The position numbers and the translations under genes are program-made. A DNA stretch of 64,000 nt from Variovorax sp. Sphag1AA (GTDB lineage Bacteria > Pseudomonadota > Gammaproteobacteria > Burkholderiales > Burkholderiaceae_C): positions 310,001-374,000 of the forward strand of contig NZ_JACHYC010000006.1 in the NCBI RefSeq assembly GCF_014192575.1. Direction: 5' to 3'. The notes under the pieces are model-generated. The model was not told where the DNA came from, ran no database searches, and saw only the letters and a list, made by a program, of their open reading frames with translations. Positions 1 to 9,685 of this stretch are shown one piece after another. Each line of letters starts with the position of its first letter. Position 1 is the first letter of the stretch.

Positions 1-3000
1 ATCAAGGCCAGCGGCGGCGTGACCGTCATCAACAGCGGGACCATTTCCGGCGGGCTCGACGGATCCGGCGGCAATCGTGCCGATGCGATCCAGTTCTCCG
101 GCAGCGGGAACACGCTCGAACTTCAGTCGGGTTCGACCATCACCGGCAATGTCGTGGCGACTTCGGGCGGCACGGACCGTCTCGTCCTGGGAGGCTCGAC
201 GAGCAGCACATTCAACGTCGGCAACATCGGCCCGGCGGCGCAGTACCGCAACTTCGCGAGTTTCGCCAAGACGGGCACCAGCACCTGGACGCTGAGCGGC
301 ACCACGACCGCGGTCACGCCCTGGACGGTCCAGGCCGGCACGTTGGCCATCGGCGCGGACGCCGCCCTGGGTGCGACCTCCGGCGTGTTGACGCTGGATG
401 GCGGCGCGCTCAACACCACGGCCACCTTTACCTCGACCCGGGCGGTGACGCTTGGCGCCGCAGGCGGGACGGTCAACACGAACAACGCAACCACCCTGAC
501 GCTCGGCGGAACGGTGTCGGGCACCGGAAGCCTGACCAAGCAGGGCACCGGCACGCTGGTGCTCACCGGCACCGACAACTACGCAGGTGGCACCACCATT
601 TCGGCCGGCACGCTGCAGATCGGCAGCGGCGGCACCAGTGGCGCGATCACGGGCAATGTCACCGACAACGGCGTGCTGGCCTTCAACCGCTCCGACGCGA
701 CTACCTTCGCCGGCACCATCTCGGGCAGCGGTTCCGTGCAGCAGACCGGAACCGGCCGCACGACGCTGAGCGGCACCAACAGTTATTCGGGCGGCACCTC
801 GGTCACGGCGGGCACCCTGTCCGTCGCGGCGGATGGCGCACTCGGCAACACCACCGGCGGCGTGACGCTGAACGGTGGCACGCTCAACACGTCGGCCACT
901 TTCACTTCAGCCCGCGCGGTGACCCTCGGCGCTTCGGGCGGCACGATCGACACCGACAGCGCGACCACGCTGACCCTCAGCGGCGTCGTGTCCTCGACTG
1001 GCCGGTTGACCAAGCAAGGCAACGGCACGTTGGTCCTTAGCGGTACCAACACCTACAGCGGCGGCACATCGATCAATGCAGGCGTGTTGTCGGTCGGCAG
1101 CAATACAAATCTCGGCAACACCACCGGCGGCGTGACGCTGAATGGCGGCACGCTCAATACCACAGCCCCTATCACTTCGGCCCGCGCGGTGACCCTCGGC
1201 GCCTCGGGTGGCACGATCGACACCAACACCGCGACCACGCTGACGCTCAGCGGCGTAGTGTCTGGCGGCGGACGCCTGACCAAGCAGGGCGCCGGCACGT
1301 TGGTGCTCACCGGTACGGACACCTACACCGGCGGCACCACCATCTCCGCAGGCACCTTGCAGCTCGGCGCGGGCGGCACCACGGGTTCCATCGTCGGTGA
1401 TGTCTCCAACTCGGGCGCGCTCGTCTTCAATCGTTCCAACGCGGTCACCTACGCGGGCGTCGTGTCCGGCACCGGCAGCGTGACCAAGCAAGGCGCGAAC
1501 ACGCTGACCCTCACCGGCAACAACAATTACACCGGCGGCACGACCATCTCGGGCGGCACGCTGCAGGTTGGCAGCGGCAGCGGCAGCACCAGCGGCGCGA
1601 TCACGGGCAACGTCACCGACAACGGCGCGCTCGTGTTCAACCGTTCGGACAGCTCGACTTTCACCGGAGACATCAGCGGCACGGGCTCGGTGACCAAGCA
1701 AGGTACCGGCACCCTGGTGCTGACCGGCAACACCAGCCACACCGGCGGCACCACCGTTTCCGCCGGCACGCTCCAGATCGGCAACGGCGGCATCAGCGGC
1801 GCGGTCGCGGGCAACATCACCGACAACGGCATCGTGGCCTTTGATCGTGCCGATCCGACGACCTTCGCGGGGACCATCTCCGGCAGCGGGTCGGTGCAGC
1901 AGATCGGGACCGGCCGCACGACGCTGACGGGCACCAACACCTACTCGAGCGGCACCACGATCACCGCCGGCACGCTGTCCGTCTCAGCCGATGCAAACCT
2001 CGGCAGCACCGCCCCCACCGGCGGCGTGACGCTGAACGGTGGCACGCTCAACACCACAGCCAGCCTCACCTCGGCCCGCGCGGTGAGCGTCGGTGCGTCC
2101 GGCGGTGCGATCGACACCGACAACACGACCACGCTGACGCTCGGCGGCGCAGTCTCGGGCTCGGGCAGTCTGACCAAGCAGGGCAGCGGCACGCTGGTGC
2201 TTACCGGCACGGACGCCCACACCGGCGGAACCACCATCGCGGCGGGCACCTTGCAGGTGGGCGCCGGCGGCACCACCGGCTCGATCAACGGCAACGTGAC
2301 CAACAACGGCACGCTGGTCTTCAACCGAAGCGATTCGATCACCTATGCGGGCGCCGTGTCCGGCACCGGCAGCGTGACCAAGCAAGGCGCGAACACGCTC
2401 ATCCTCACCGGCAACAACAACTACACCGGCGGCACGACCATCTCGAGCGGCACGCTGCAGGTTGGCAGCGGCAGCACCAGCGGAGCGATCACGGGCAACG
2501 TCATCGACAACGGCGCGCTCATCTTCAACCGCTCCGACGACTCGACCTACGCCGGCGTGATCTCCGGATCGGGCACGGTGACCAAGCAAGGCGCCGGTAC
2601 GCTGGTGCTCACGGGCGACAGCAACTACGGCGGCACGACCACCATCTCGGCCGGCACGCTGCAGCTCGGCAACGGCGGCACCAGCGGCTCGATCACGGGC
2701 AACGTGACCAACAACGGCGCACTCGTCTTCAATCGCTCCAATGACTCGACGTACGCCGGCGTGATCTCCGGATCGGGTTCGGTGACGAAGAGCGGTTCCG
2801 GCACCACCACGCTGACGGGCAGCAATGTCTACACCGGCGCCACGACCATCAACGGCGGCACGCTGCGCGTGGACGGCTCGTTGGCGGGCACGATCGTCGG
2901 CGTCGCCAACAGCGGCACGCTGTCCGGCACAGGCTCGATCGCCGGTCCGGTGAATGTCGCCAGCGGCGGTGCACTGCAGGGCTCCGCCGGCCAGACGCTG

Positions 3001-5835
3001 ACCACCGGCTCGCTCGCGCTGGCGAGCGGTTCGAGCATCAATGCCGCACTGGGCACCCCGAGCAGCCAGGCGCTGTTCCAGGTCAACGGTGCGCTGACGC
3101 TGGACGGGCAGGTCAACGTGACCGATCTCGGCGGCTTCGGCGCCGGCGTGTATCGCCTCATCAACTACACCGGCGCACTGACGAACAACGGCCTGGATGT
3201 CGGCACCGCGCCGGCAGGCTCGGCGCTGACGGTCCAGACCGCGGTGGCCCAGCAGGTGAACCTGGTCAACACCGCTGGCCAGAGCCTGAACTTCTGGGAC
3301 GGTGCCAACACGGCCGCCTTCAACAACGGCGTGGTCAACGGCGGTTCCGGCACCTGGACCGCGAACGGCAACAACTGGACCACGCAGGACGGCTCGATGA
3401 ACGCCCCGCAGGCCACGCCCGGCTACGCGGTGTTCCAGGGCCCGTCCGGCACGGTCACGGTCGACAACACCCAGGGCGCGATCAGCGTCACGGGCATGCA
3501 GTTCGCGACCGACGGCTACGTGCTCAACGGCGACCCGGTCACCCTCAGCGGCTCGCAGGCCATCATCCGCGTGGGCGACGGCAGCAGCACGCCCGTCACC
3601 GCGCGCGTTGATGCCGCGCTCATGGGCAACGCGAAGCTCGAGAAGACCGACACCGGCACCTTGGTGCTCACCGCTGCCAACGGCTACACCGGTGGCACGC
3701 TCATCTCGGGCGGCACGCTGCAACTGGGCAACGGCGGCACGAGCGGCTCCATCGTCGGCGACGTGACCAACAACGGCACCCTTGCCTTCAACCGCAGCGA
3801 TGCAGCGACCTTCGCGGGCGCCATCACCGGCAGCGGCGCGGTCAAGCAGATCGGCAGCGGCACCACCACGTTGACCGGCACCAACGACTACACCGGCGGC
3901 ACGGTGATCTCCGCCGGCACGCTGCAACTGGGCAATGGCGGCACGAGCGGCTCCATCACCGGCGACGTGACCAACAACGGCGCCCTCGCTTTCAACCGCA
4001 GCGATGCGGTGACCTTCGCCGGCGCCATCACCGGCAGCGGCGCGGTAAACCAGGTCGGCAGCGGCACCACGACGCTCACGGGTACCAACACCTACAGCGG
4101 TGGCACCACCATCACCGCGGGCAAGCTGGTCGGCGCTGCGGGCAGCCTGGGCACCGGTGCGATCGTCGACAACGCGGCGCTCGAAATCCGCCAGGCAAGC
4201 AACGCCGTGATGGCCAACGCGATCTCCGGCAACGGCAGCATCACGAAGACGGGCGCAGGGGCGTTGAACTACACCGGCAACGGCAGTGCCTTCACCGGCT
4301 CGACGCTGGTGAGCGCCGGCACGCTGGCGGTGAACGGCTCACTCGGCGGCACGCTCACGATGGCAAGCGGCACCACGCTCAAGGGCAACGGGACGGTCGG
4401 CACGACGGTCGTGCAGTCCGGCGCGACCGTCGCACCCGGCAACTCCATCGGCCTGCTCAACGTGGCTGGCAACATGACGCTGGCGCAAGGCTCGACCTAC
4501 CAGGTCGAGGCAGCAGTCGATGGCCGCAGCGACCAGATCCGTGCCACCGGCACCATCACCCTGCAGGGCGGTGCGCTCGCTGTGTTGGCCGACGGCAACT
4601 GGAACCCGACGTCGAGCTATTCGATCCTGAACGCAACTGGTGGCGTCATCGGCACCTTCGGCAGCGTCACGACCAACTTCGCGTTCCTGGACACCTCGCT
4701 GAGCTACGACGCCAAGGGCGTGACGCTGAGCCTGAAGCGCAACGACGTGAGCTTCTCGTCGGTCGCCACGACTGACAACGAACGCGCCTCCAGCACGGCC
4801 GTTCAGGCCGCGGCCACTGGCACGTTGTTCGATGCGGTGGTCCAGCTCGATGCACCGACCGCGGCACGCGCCTTCCGCCAGCTCACCGGCGAGGTCCACG
4901 CTTCGGTGAAGTCCGCGACCATCGAGGACAGCCGCTTCGTCCGCGACGCGAGCCTCGACCGCACCCGGCTGGCTCAGGGCGGCGTCGCTGCTCCGGCTGA
5001 CCTGAACGGCAAGAACGGCGTCTGGGCCCGCACCTTCGGTTCGTGGGGCGATATGCGCAGCGATGGCAATGCCAGCACCGTGGACCGCTCCACGAGCGGC
5101 ATCCTGATCGGCGGCGACACGCAAGTCGGCGACGACTGGCGCGTGGGCGTGCTCGGCGGCTACAGCCGGGCCAACGTCGACGTGCATTCGCTCAACTCCT
5201 CGGCCAGCAGCGACAGCTACCACCTTGGCGTCTACGGCGGCAAGCAGTGGGGTGCACTCGGCCTGCGCGCCGGTGCTAGCTACACCGACAGCAGCATCGA
5301 CACCAGCCGCGTCGTGGCCTTCACCGGCTTTGCCGACCTGCCGACCGCGAGCTACAAGTCGCAGACCGCGCAGGCCTTCGGCGAACTCGGCTGGCGCATC
5401 GAGGCCGGCACGGGCGCGATCGAGCCCTTCGCAGGCCTCGCGTACGTCAACCTGCATACCGACGACTTCGCGGAGCGCGGCGGCACGGCTTCGCTGCACG
5501 GTGGCGGTGGCAGCACCGATACCACCTTCAGCACGCTGGGCGTGCGCGGCAGCAACAACGTCGACGTCGGCAGCATGAAAGCGACGGTGCACGGCATGAT
5601 CGGCTGGCGCCACGCCTTCGGCGATGTGTCGTCGACCTCGTCGCTCGCACTCGCAGCGCAGCCGGCGGCCTTCACCGTGGCCGGCGTGCCGCTGGCGAGG
5701 AACGTCGCGGTCGTCGAAGGCGGCCTCGACCTCACGCTGAAGCCGAACCTCACGCTGGGTATTTCCTACATCGGCCAGTTCGGCAACAGCGTGGAAGACC
5801 ACGGCGTGAAGGCCGACCTGGTCTGGAAGTTCTAA
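1..5835 (+). CDS. Autotransporter with passenger-associated repeats (5' end outside window)
   Basis: Secreted surface protein of the type V (autotransporter) class. The reading frame is open from base 1, so the signal peptide and first part of the passenger lie upstream; the GTG at 19 is not a real start. The passenger is made of glycine/threonine-rich beta-helix repeats of two alternating kinds: by eye about nine units with 'GGTTISAGTLQ...TGNVT.NG.L.FNRSD' and four units with 'GGVTLNGGTLNT...LTLSG'. No cysteines were seen. From about 5010 onward ('NGVWARTFGSWGD') the last ~275 residues form the outer-membrane beta-barrel, ending in aromatic 'VWKF', the usual C-terminal signature. It stands alone and is followed by a terminator. 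Passenger function (adhesion, aggregation) cannot be told from sequence. The family call is sure; the exact repeat count is a hand reading. Confidence 0.93.
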   Translation: MKASGGVTVINSGTISGGLDGSGGNRADAIQFSGSGNTLELQSGSTITGNVVATSGGTDRLVLGGSTSSTFNVGNIGPAAQYRNFASFAKTGTSTWTLSGTTTAVTPWTVQAGTLAIGADAALGATSGVLTLDGGALNTTATFTSTRAVTLGAAGGTVNTNNATTLTLGGTVSGTGSLTKQGTGTLVLTGTDNYAGGTTISAGTLQIGSGGTSGAITGNVTDNGVLAFNRSDATTFAGTISGSGSVQQTGTGRTTLSGTNSYSGGTSVTAGTLSVAADGALGNTTGGVTLNGGTLNTSATFTSARAVTLGASGGTIDTDSATTLTLSGVVSSTGRLTKQGNGTLVLSGTNTYSGGTSINAGVLSVGSNTNLGNTTGGVTLNGGTLNTTAPITSARAVTLGASGGTIDTNTATTLTLSGVVSGGGRLTKQGAGTLVLTGTDTYTGGTTISAGTLQLGAGGTTGSIVGDVSNSGALVFNRSNAVTYAGVVSGTGSVTKQGANTLTLTGNNNYTGGTTISGGTLQVGSGSGSTSGAITGNVTDNGALVFNRSDSSTFTGDISGTGSVTKQGTGTLVLTGNTSHTGGTTVSAGTLQIGNGGISGAVAGNITDNGIVAFDRADPTTFAGTISGSGSVQQIGTGRTTLTGTNTYSSGTTITAGTLSVSADANLGSTAPTGGVTLNGGTLNTTASLTSARAVSVGASGGAIDTDNTTTLTLGGAVSGSGSLTKQGSGTLVLTGTDAHTGGTTIAAGTLQVGAGGTTGSINGNVTNNGTLVFNRSDSITYAGAVSGTGSVTKQGANTLILTGNNNYTGGTTISSGTLQVGSGSTSGAITGNVIDNGALIFNRSDDSTYAGVISGSGTVTKQGAGTLVLTGDSNYGGTTTISAGTLQLGNGGTSGSITGNVTNNGALVFNRSNDSTYAGVISGSGSVTKSGSGTTTLTGSNVYTGATTINGGTLRVDGSLAGTIVGVANSGTLSGTGSIAGPVNVASGGALQGSAGQTLTTGSLALASGSSINAALGTPSSQALFQVNGALTLDGQVNVTDLGGFGAGVYRLINYTGALTNNGLDVGTAPAGSALTVQTAVAQQVNLVNTAGQSLNFWDGANTAAFNNGVVNGGSGTWTANGNNWTTQDGSMNAPQATPGYAVFQGPSGTVTVDNTQGAISVTGMQFATDGYVLNGDPVTLSGSQAIIRVGDGSSTPVTARVDAALMGNAKLEKTDTGTLVLTAANGYTGGTLISGGTLQLGNGGTSGSIVGDVTNNGTLAFNRSDAATFAGAITGSGAVKQIGSGTTTLTGTNDYTGGTVISAGTLQLGNGGTSGSITGDVTNNGALAFNRSDAVTFAGAITGSGAVNQVGSGTTTLTGTNTYSGGTTITAGKLVGAAGSLGTGAIVDNAALEIRQASNAVMANAISGNGSITKTGAGALNYTGNGSAFTGSTLVSAGTLAVNGSLGGTLTMASGTTLKGNGTVGTTVVQSGATVAPGNSIGLLNVAGNMTLAQGSTYQVEAAVDGRSDQIRATGTITLQGGALAVLADGNWNPTSSYSILNATGGVIGTFGSVTTNFAFLDTSLSYDAKGVTLSLKRNDVSFSSVATTDNERASSTAVQAAATGTLFDAVVQLDAPTAARAFRQLTGEVHASVKSATIEDSRFVRDASLDRTRLAQGGVAAPADLNGKNGVWARTFGSWGDMRSDGNASTVDRSTSGILIGGDTQVGDDWRVGVLGGYSRANVDVHSLNSSASSDSYHLGVYGGKQWGALGLRAGASYTDSSIDTSRVVAFTGFADLPTASYKSQTAQAFGELGWRIEAGTGAIEPFAGLAYVNLHTDDFAERGGTASLHGGGGSTDTTFSTLGVRGSNNVDVGSMKATVHGMIGWRHAFGDVSSTSSLALAAQPAAFTVAGVPLARNVAVVEGGLDLTLKPNLTLGISYIGQFGNSVEDHGVKADLVWKF

Positions 5836-5853
5836 GCCCGCGAGGGACACATA

Positions 5854-5889
5854 GGCCGGCGGCAGCTCTTCGGGCTGCGCCGGCCTTTT
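5854..5889 (+). terminator. Rho-independent terminator after the autotransporter
   Basis: A GC-rich hairpin (left arm 5854-5866, loop around TCTTCG, right arm to 5885, one bulged G) is followed by TTTT. It sits 18 bases after the autotransporter stop and separates it from the transporter gene downstream. Confidence 0.85.
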
Positions 5890-5994
5890 CATGTCGATGT
5901 GAAATCCCACAGCGCGCCGCGGATTGCGCCTATGCGGTGGCTGAGTGCGGCAAGCCAGAGTGGCCACAATGCCCTCTCCTATCCGGAGCTGCCG

Positions 5995-7290
5995 ATGAAT
6001 ACGCCTACGACCCCAGCGACCGCAGACGTTCCTGCCAGCGGCGAGCGCTGGTGGTCCAAGCTGGGCCCGGGGCTGATCACCGGCGCCGCCGACGACGATC
6101 CGAGCGGCATCGCGACGTATTCGCAGGCCGGCGCGCAGTTCGGCTACGCGCTCGGCTGGACAGTGGTGCTGACCTATCCGCTGATGGTGGGCATCCAGCT
6201 CGCCAGTGCCCGCATCGGTCGCGTGACCGGACGCAATCTCACCGAGAACTTCGCGCGCTTCTGCCCCGGCTGGATCGTGGCCTGCCTCGTGGTGCTGCTG
6301 CTGGTCGCGAACGTCATCAACCTCGCGGCCGACCTGAGCGCGATGGGCCACGCCACCGCACTGGTGATGCCGAACCATCCGGCGTGGTACGCGGCCGGCT
6401 TCGGCATCGTCTCGCTGCTGCTGCAGGTGTTCGTGCCGTACGACCAGTACGTGCGCGTCCTCAAGTGGCTGACGCTGTCCCTCTTTGCGTACGTCGGGGT
6501 GGTGCTCGCCGTCGATGTGGACTGGGGCGCCGCGGCGCGAGGCGTCTATGCGCCGCCGATGCAGTGGAATCGCGAGTTCGTGACCACCGTGGTGGCCATC
6601 CTCGGCACCACCATCAGCCCGTACCTCTTCTTCTGGCAGGCCTCGCAGGAGGTCGAAGAGATCCGGCGCATACCGGAAGACAAGCCGCTGCGCCGTGCGC
6701 CCGAGCAGATTCGGCGGCAATTGCGCCGGCTGCGCATCGACACCGTGGCCGGGATGGGTTTCTCGAACCTCATCGCCTTCTTCATGATCACGGCCACCGC
6801 CGCGACCCTGCACGCGCACGGACAGACCCACATCGAGACCACCGAACAGGCGGCAGCCGCGCTGCGGCCCATCGCGGGCGATGCAGCCTTCCTGCTCTTC
6901 GCACTGGGTATCGTCGGCACCGGCATGCTCGCGCTGCCGGTGCTTGCCGGATCCGCGGCCGATGCGGTTGCGAGCTACTTCCACGTGCGCAAGGGACTGA
7001 ATCTCACGCTCTCGCAGGGCCGCAGCTTCTACGGCATCCTCTCGGCGGCGATGGGGCTCGGCATTGCCGTGAGCCTCTCTGGGCTCGATCCGATTGCCGC
7101 GCTCGTGGGCGCCGCGGTGATCAACGCGGTGATTGCCGTGCCGGTGATGGTCGCGGTGATGATCGCGGCCTCCAGCCCGAAGGTGATGGCCGGCATCGTG
7201 CTGTCACTCAAATGGAAGGTGCTCGGCTGGCTCGCCACGGCGGCAATGGCGGCCGCTTCGATCGCTCTGCTGGTGACCTCGATCATGTGA
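5995..7290 (+). CDS. NRAMP-family metal ion transporter, variant metal site
   Basis: Inner-membrane secondary transporter of the NRAMP (SLC11) superfamily, 431 residues with about 11 hydrophobic segments. The first helix carries 'DPSG' (residues 35-38) where classical manganese/iron transporters such as MntH have DPGN. The sixth-helix motif MPH is replaced by 'SPY' near residue 207. In classical members the Asp, the Asn and the Met bind the transition metal; here the Asn and Met are lost, so substrate preference is probably altered, and magnesium or another hard ion is a reasonable guess (inference). The ATG at 5995 is preferred over an in-frame start at 5899 because CCGGAG lies 6 bases upstream and the family N-terminus fits. 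It is a single-gene unit between a terminator and the helicase gene. Confidence 0.85.
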   Translation: MNTPTTPATADVPASGERWWSKLGPGLITGAADDDPSGIATYSQAGAQFGYALGWTVVLTYPLMVGIQLASARIGRVTGRNLTENFARFCPGWIVACLVVLLLVANVINLAADLSAMGHATALVMPNHPAWYAAGFGIVSLLLQVFVPYDQYVRVLKWLTLSLFAYVGVVLAVDVDWGAAARGVYAPPMQWNREFVTTVVAILGTTISPYLFFWQASQEVEEIRRIPEDKPLRRAPEQIRRQLRRLRIDTVAGMGFSNLIAFFMITATAATLHAHGQTHIETTEQAAAALRPIAGDAAFLLFALGIVGTGMLALPVLAGSAADAVASYFHVRKGLNLTLSQGRSFYGILSAAMGLGIAVSLSGLDPIAALVGAAVINAVIAVPVMVAVMIAASSPKVMAGIVLSLKWKVLGWLATAAMAAASIALLVTSIM

Positions 7291-7333
7291 GCCAACGGAG
7301 AGTAGGCTCCGCGCTGTATATTCATCCAGCGCG

Positions 7334-9685
7334 ATGCTCCCCTCCTCCCCCGATCCATCCACTGACGAAGATCCGCCGACGGCACTCACCGTTTCGGTGA
7401 AGACGCTGTGCGCCTTCGCCGCGAAGGCGGGTGATCTCGACCTGCGCTTCGTGCCGGTGCCGAGCGCCCAGGAGGGGCAAGGCGGCCATCGCCTGGTGCA
7501 GAACCGCCGGGGGCCCGCCTATGAAAGCGAAGTCATCCTTGAAGCGTCGTGGAGCCGCCTGACGGTCCGTGGTCGTGCCGACGGCTACGACCCGCACCGC
7601 CAGCGCGTCGAGGAAATCAAGACCTTCCGGGGCGAGTTCGCCGCGATCAAGTCCAACCACCGCGCACTGCACTGGGCTCAGGCAAAGACCTATGCATGGA
7701 TGCTCTGCGAACGCGACGAGCACCAGCGCATCGGCGTGGCGCTGGTGTACCTGGACCTGGACAGCGAAGAGGAAACCGTGCTGGAGGAGACCTGCACGCG
7801 TGATGAGCTGCGCGCGCACTTCGAGACCTTGTGCGGTCGCTATCTCGACTGGGCCGCGCAGGAGGCAAGGCACCGGGCAGACATCGACGAGGCGCTCGCG
7901 GTGCTTGCTTTCCCTCACGGTGACTTCCGGCCCGGGCAACGCGATCTCGCCGAGGCGGTGTACCGCGCAGCCGCCTCGGACCGCTGTCTGCTGGCACAGG
8001 CGCCAACCGGCATCGGCAAGACGGTGGCGACGCTCTTTCCTCTGCTGAAGGCGCGGCCTACGCGGAAGCTCGACAAGGTCTTCTTCCTTACCGCGAAGAC
8101 CTCGGGCCGCGCGGTGGCGCTCGATACGCTGCGCACGCTCGGCCGCGAACGCGCCCCTCTTCGCGTGCTCGAACTCGCCGCACGCGAGAAGGCCTGCGAG
8201 CATCCCGGACGCGCCTGCAATGGCGACGCATGTCCGCTGGCGCGTGGCTTCTACGACCGCCTGCCCGCCGCGCGTGGCGAGGCAGTCCGATCCGGCTGGC
8301 TCGACCGCGTCGAGCTGCGGCGCATCTCGCTGCAGCACGAGGTCTGCCCCTACTACCTCGCCCAGGAGTTGGTCCGCTGGAGCGACCTGATCGTCGGCGA
8401 CTACAACTACTACTTCGACGGGAGCGCCTTCCTCTATGCACTGACGAAGGAAGAAGACTGGCGCGTCGCCCTGCTCGTCGACGAGGCGCACAACCTGCTG
8501 GACCGTGCGCGAGGAATGTATTCGGCGGAACTCGCGTCGGGCGCGATCGATGGCGTGATGGAAAAAGCCCCTGTGCCAATCCGCAAGGCCCTGCGCAGCC
8601 TCGATCGCGAATGGCGCCTGCTGCAGCGCGAGCAGATTGCCGCCTACGAGGCGCGCGACGAGATCCCCGAGGCCTTCGCACGTGCGCTGCTGGATGCGGT
8701 CGCGGTGATGGCCGAGCACTTCACCGCCCATCCGAACGAGCCGCTCGGCCCGCTCCAGCAGTGCTTCTTCGATGTGCTGCGGTTCGCGCGGCTGGTGGAT
8801 TCATTCGCGCGGCACTCGGTCTTCGAATGCACGCTGGGTGCGGACGGAGCACGCGTGCTCGTCATCCGCAACCTCGTTCCGGCGCCCTTCCTCTCGGGCC
8901 GCTTTGGCGCTTGCGCGTCGGCCACCTGCTTCTCGGGCACGCTCGCGCCCTTCTCGTTCTACCGCGACACGCTCGGGCTTCCGGACGATACGGCGACGCT
9001 CGACGTCGATTCGCCCTTCCGCAGCGAGCAGCTCACGGTGCGCGTGGCCATGGATGTGTCGACCCGCTTTCGCGACCGGCCTCGCTCGCTTGCGGCACTG
9101 GTGGACATCATTGCGGACCAGTTCGCGCAGCGTCCGGGCAACTACCTCGCCTTCTTCAGCAGCTTCGACTACCTCGCGGATGCATCGGCCGCCTTCGCCG
9201 ACCGTCATCCCGACGTGCCGACATGGGCCCAGTCGCGCGGCATGCGCGAGGCGGACCGCGATGCCTTCCTCGCGCGCTTCAGGCTGGGCGGCCAGGGCAT
9301 CGGCTTCGCGGTACTCGGCGGTGCCTTCGGCGAGGGCATCGACCTGCCGGGCGATCGGCTCGTCGGGGCCTTCGTCGCGAGCCTCGGCCTGCCGCAGCAC
9401 AACGAGCCCAACGAGGTCATGCGCGAACGCATGGAAGCGCTCTTCGGCGACGGCTACGAATACACCTACGTCTATCCCGGCCTGCAGAAGGTGGTGCAGG
9501 CCGCCGGCCGCGTCATTCGCACCGAGACGGATGCGGGCGTGCTCTACCTGCTCGACGATCGGTTCGCCAGACAGGAGATCCGCGAGCTGCTGCCGGCGTG
9601 GTGGCGCGTGCAGCCGATGTTCGCGTCAGAAGTCGGCACCGCGCCGCGCGGCGGTCCGCCCGATCTTGCGCAGCTTGGCCGATAG
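7334..9685 (+). CDS. DinG/XPD-like DNA helicase with N-terminal PD-(D/E)XK nuclease domain
   Basis: Predicted superfamily 2 iron-sulfur DNA helicase (783 aa) fused to a nuclease-like domain. Residues ~20-170 resemble the RecB/Cas4 fold: D83 in 'GRAD', E94-I-K96, and Q116xxxY120 are the expected PD-(D/E)XK motifs. The helicase follows: Walker A 'APTGIGKT' near residue 222, cysteines in 'CEHPGRACNGDAC' plus 'HEVCP' as the likely 4Fe-4S ligands, the 'DEAH' box, and a C-terminal motor domain with 'QAAGRVIR'. The likely role is unwinding and trimming of DNA during repair; the exact substrate is unknown. The ATG at 7334 has no obvious ribosome-binding site, so the start is less certain. The 3' end overlaps the convergent hydrolase gene by 60 bases. 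Family call strong. Confidence 0.88.
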   Translation: MLPSSPDPSTDEDPPTALTVSVKTLCAFAAKAGDLDLRFVPVPSAQEGQGGHRLVQNRRGPAYESEVILEASWSRLTVRGRADGYDPHRQRVEEIKTFRGEFAAIKSNHRALHWAQAKTYAWMLCERDEHQRIGVALVYLDLDSEEETVLEETCTRDELRAHFETLCGRYLDWAAQEARHRADIDEALAVLAFPHGDFRPGQRDLAEAVYRAAASDRCLLAQAPTGIGKTVATLFPLLKARPTRKLDKVFFLTAKTSGRAVALDTLRTLGRERAPLRVLELAAREKACEHPGRACNGDACPLARGFYDRLPAARGEAVRSGWLDRVELRRISLQHEVCPYYLAQELVRWSDLIVGDYNYYFDGSAFLYALTKEEDWRVALLVDEAHNLLDRARGMYSAELASGAIDGVMEKAPVPIRKALRSLDREWRLLQREQIAAYEARDEIPEAFARALLDAVAVMAEHFTAHPNEPLGPLQQCFFDVLRFARLVDSFARHSVFECTLGADGARVLVIRNLVPAPFLSGRFGACASATCFSGTLAPFSFYRDTLGLPDDTATLDVDSPFRSEQLTVRVAMDVSTRFRDRPRSLAALVDIIADQFAQRPGNYLAFFSSFDYLADASAAFADRHPDVPTWAQSRGMREADRDAFLARFRLGGQGIGFAVLGGAFGEGIDLPGDRLVGAFVASLGLPQHNEPNEVMRERMEALFGDGYEYTYVYPGLQKVVQAAGRVIRTETDAGVLYLLDDRFARQEIRELLPAWWRVQPMFASEVGTAPRGGPPDLAQLGR

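Noticed and set aside
1984..3927. Long minus-strand open frames beneath the autotransporter
   Set aside because: They are antisense frames kept open by GC-rich, repetitive codon usage; they show Ala/Arg-rich composition and no domains.
5886..5994. Possible metal riboswitch before the NRAMP gene
   Set aside because: None of the conserved yybP-ykoY or other known metal-riboswitch blocks is present in this 109-base gap.
4339..6984. An 881-codon minus-strand open frame across the autotransporter barrel and the NRAMP gene
   Set aside because: It crosses a terminator and two well-supported plus-strand genes, and its translation is low-complexity Arg/Ala/Gly/His-rich.
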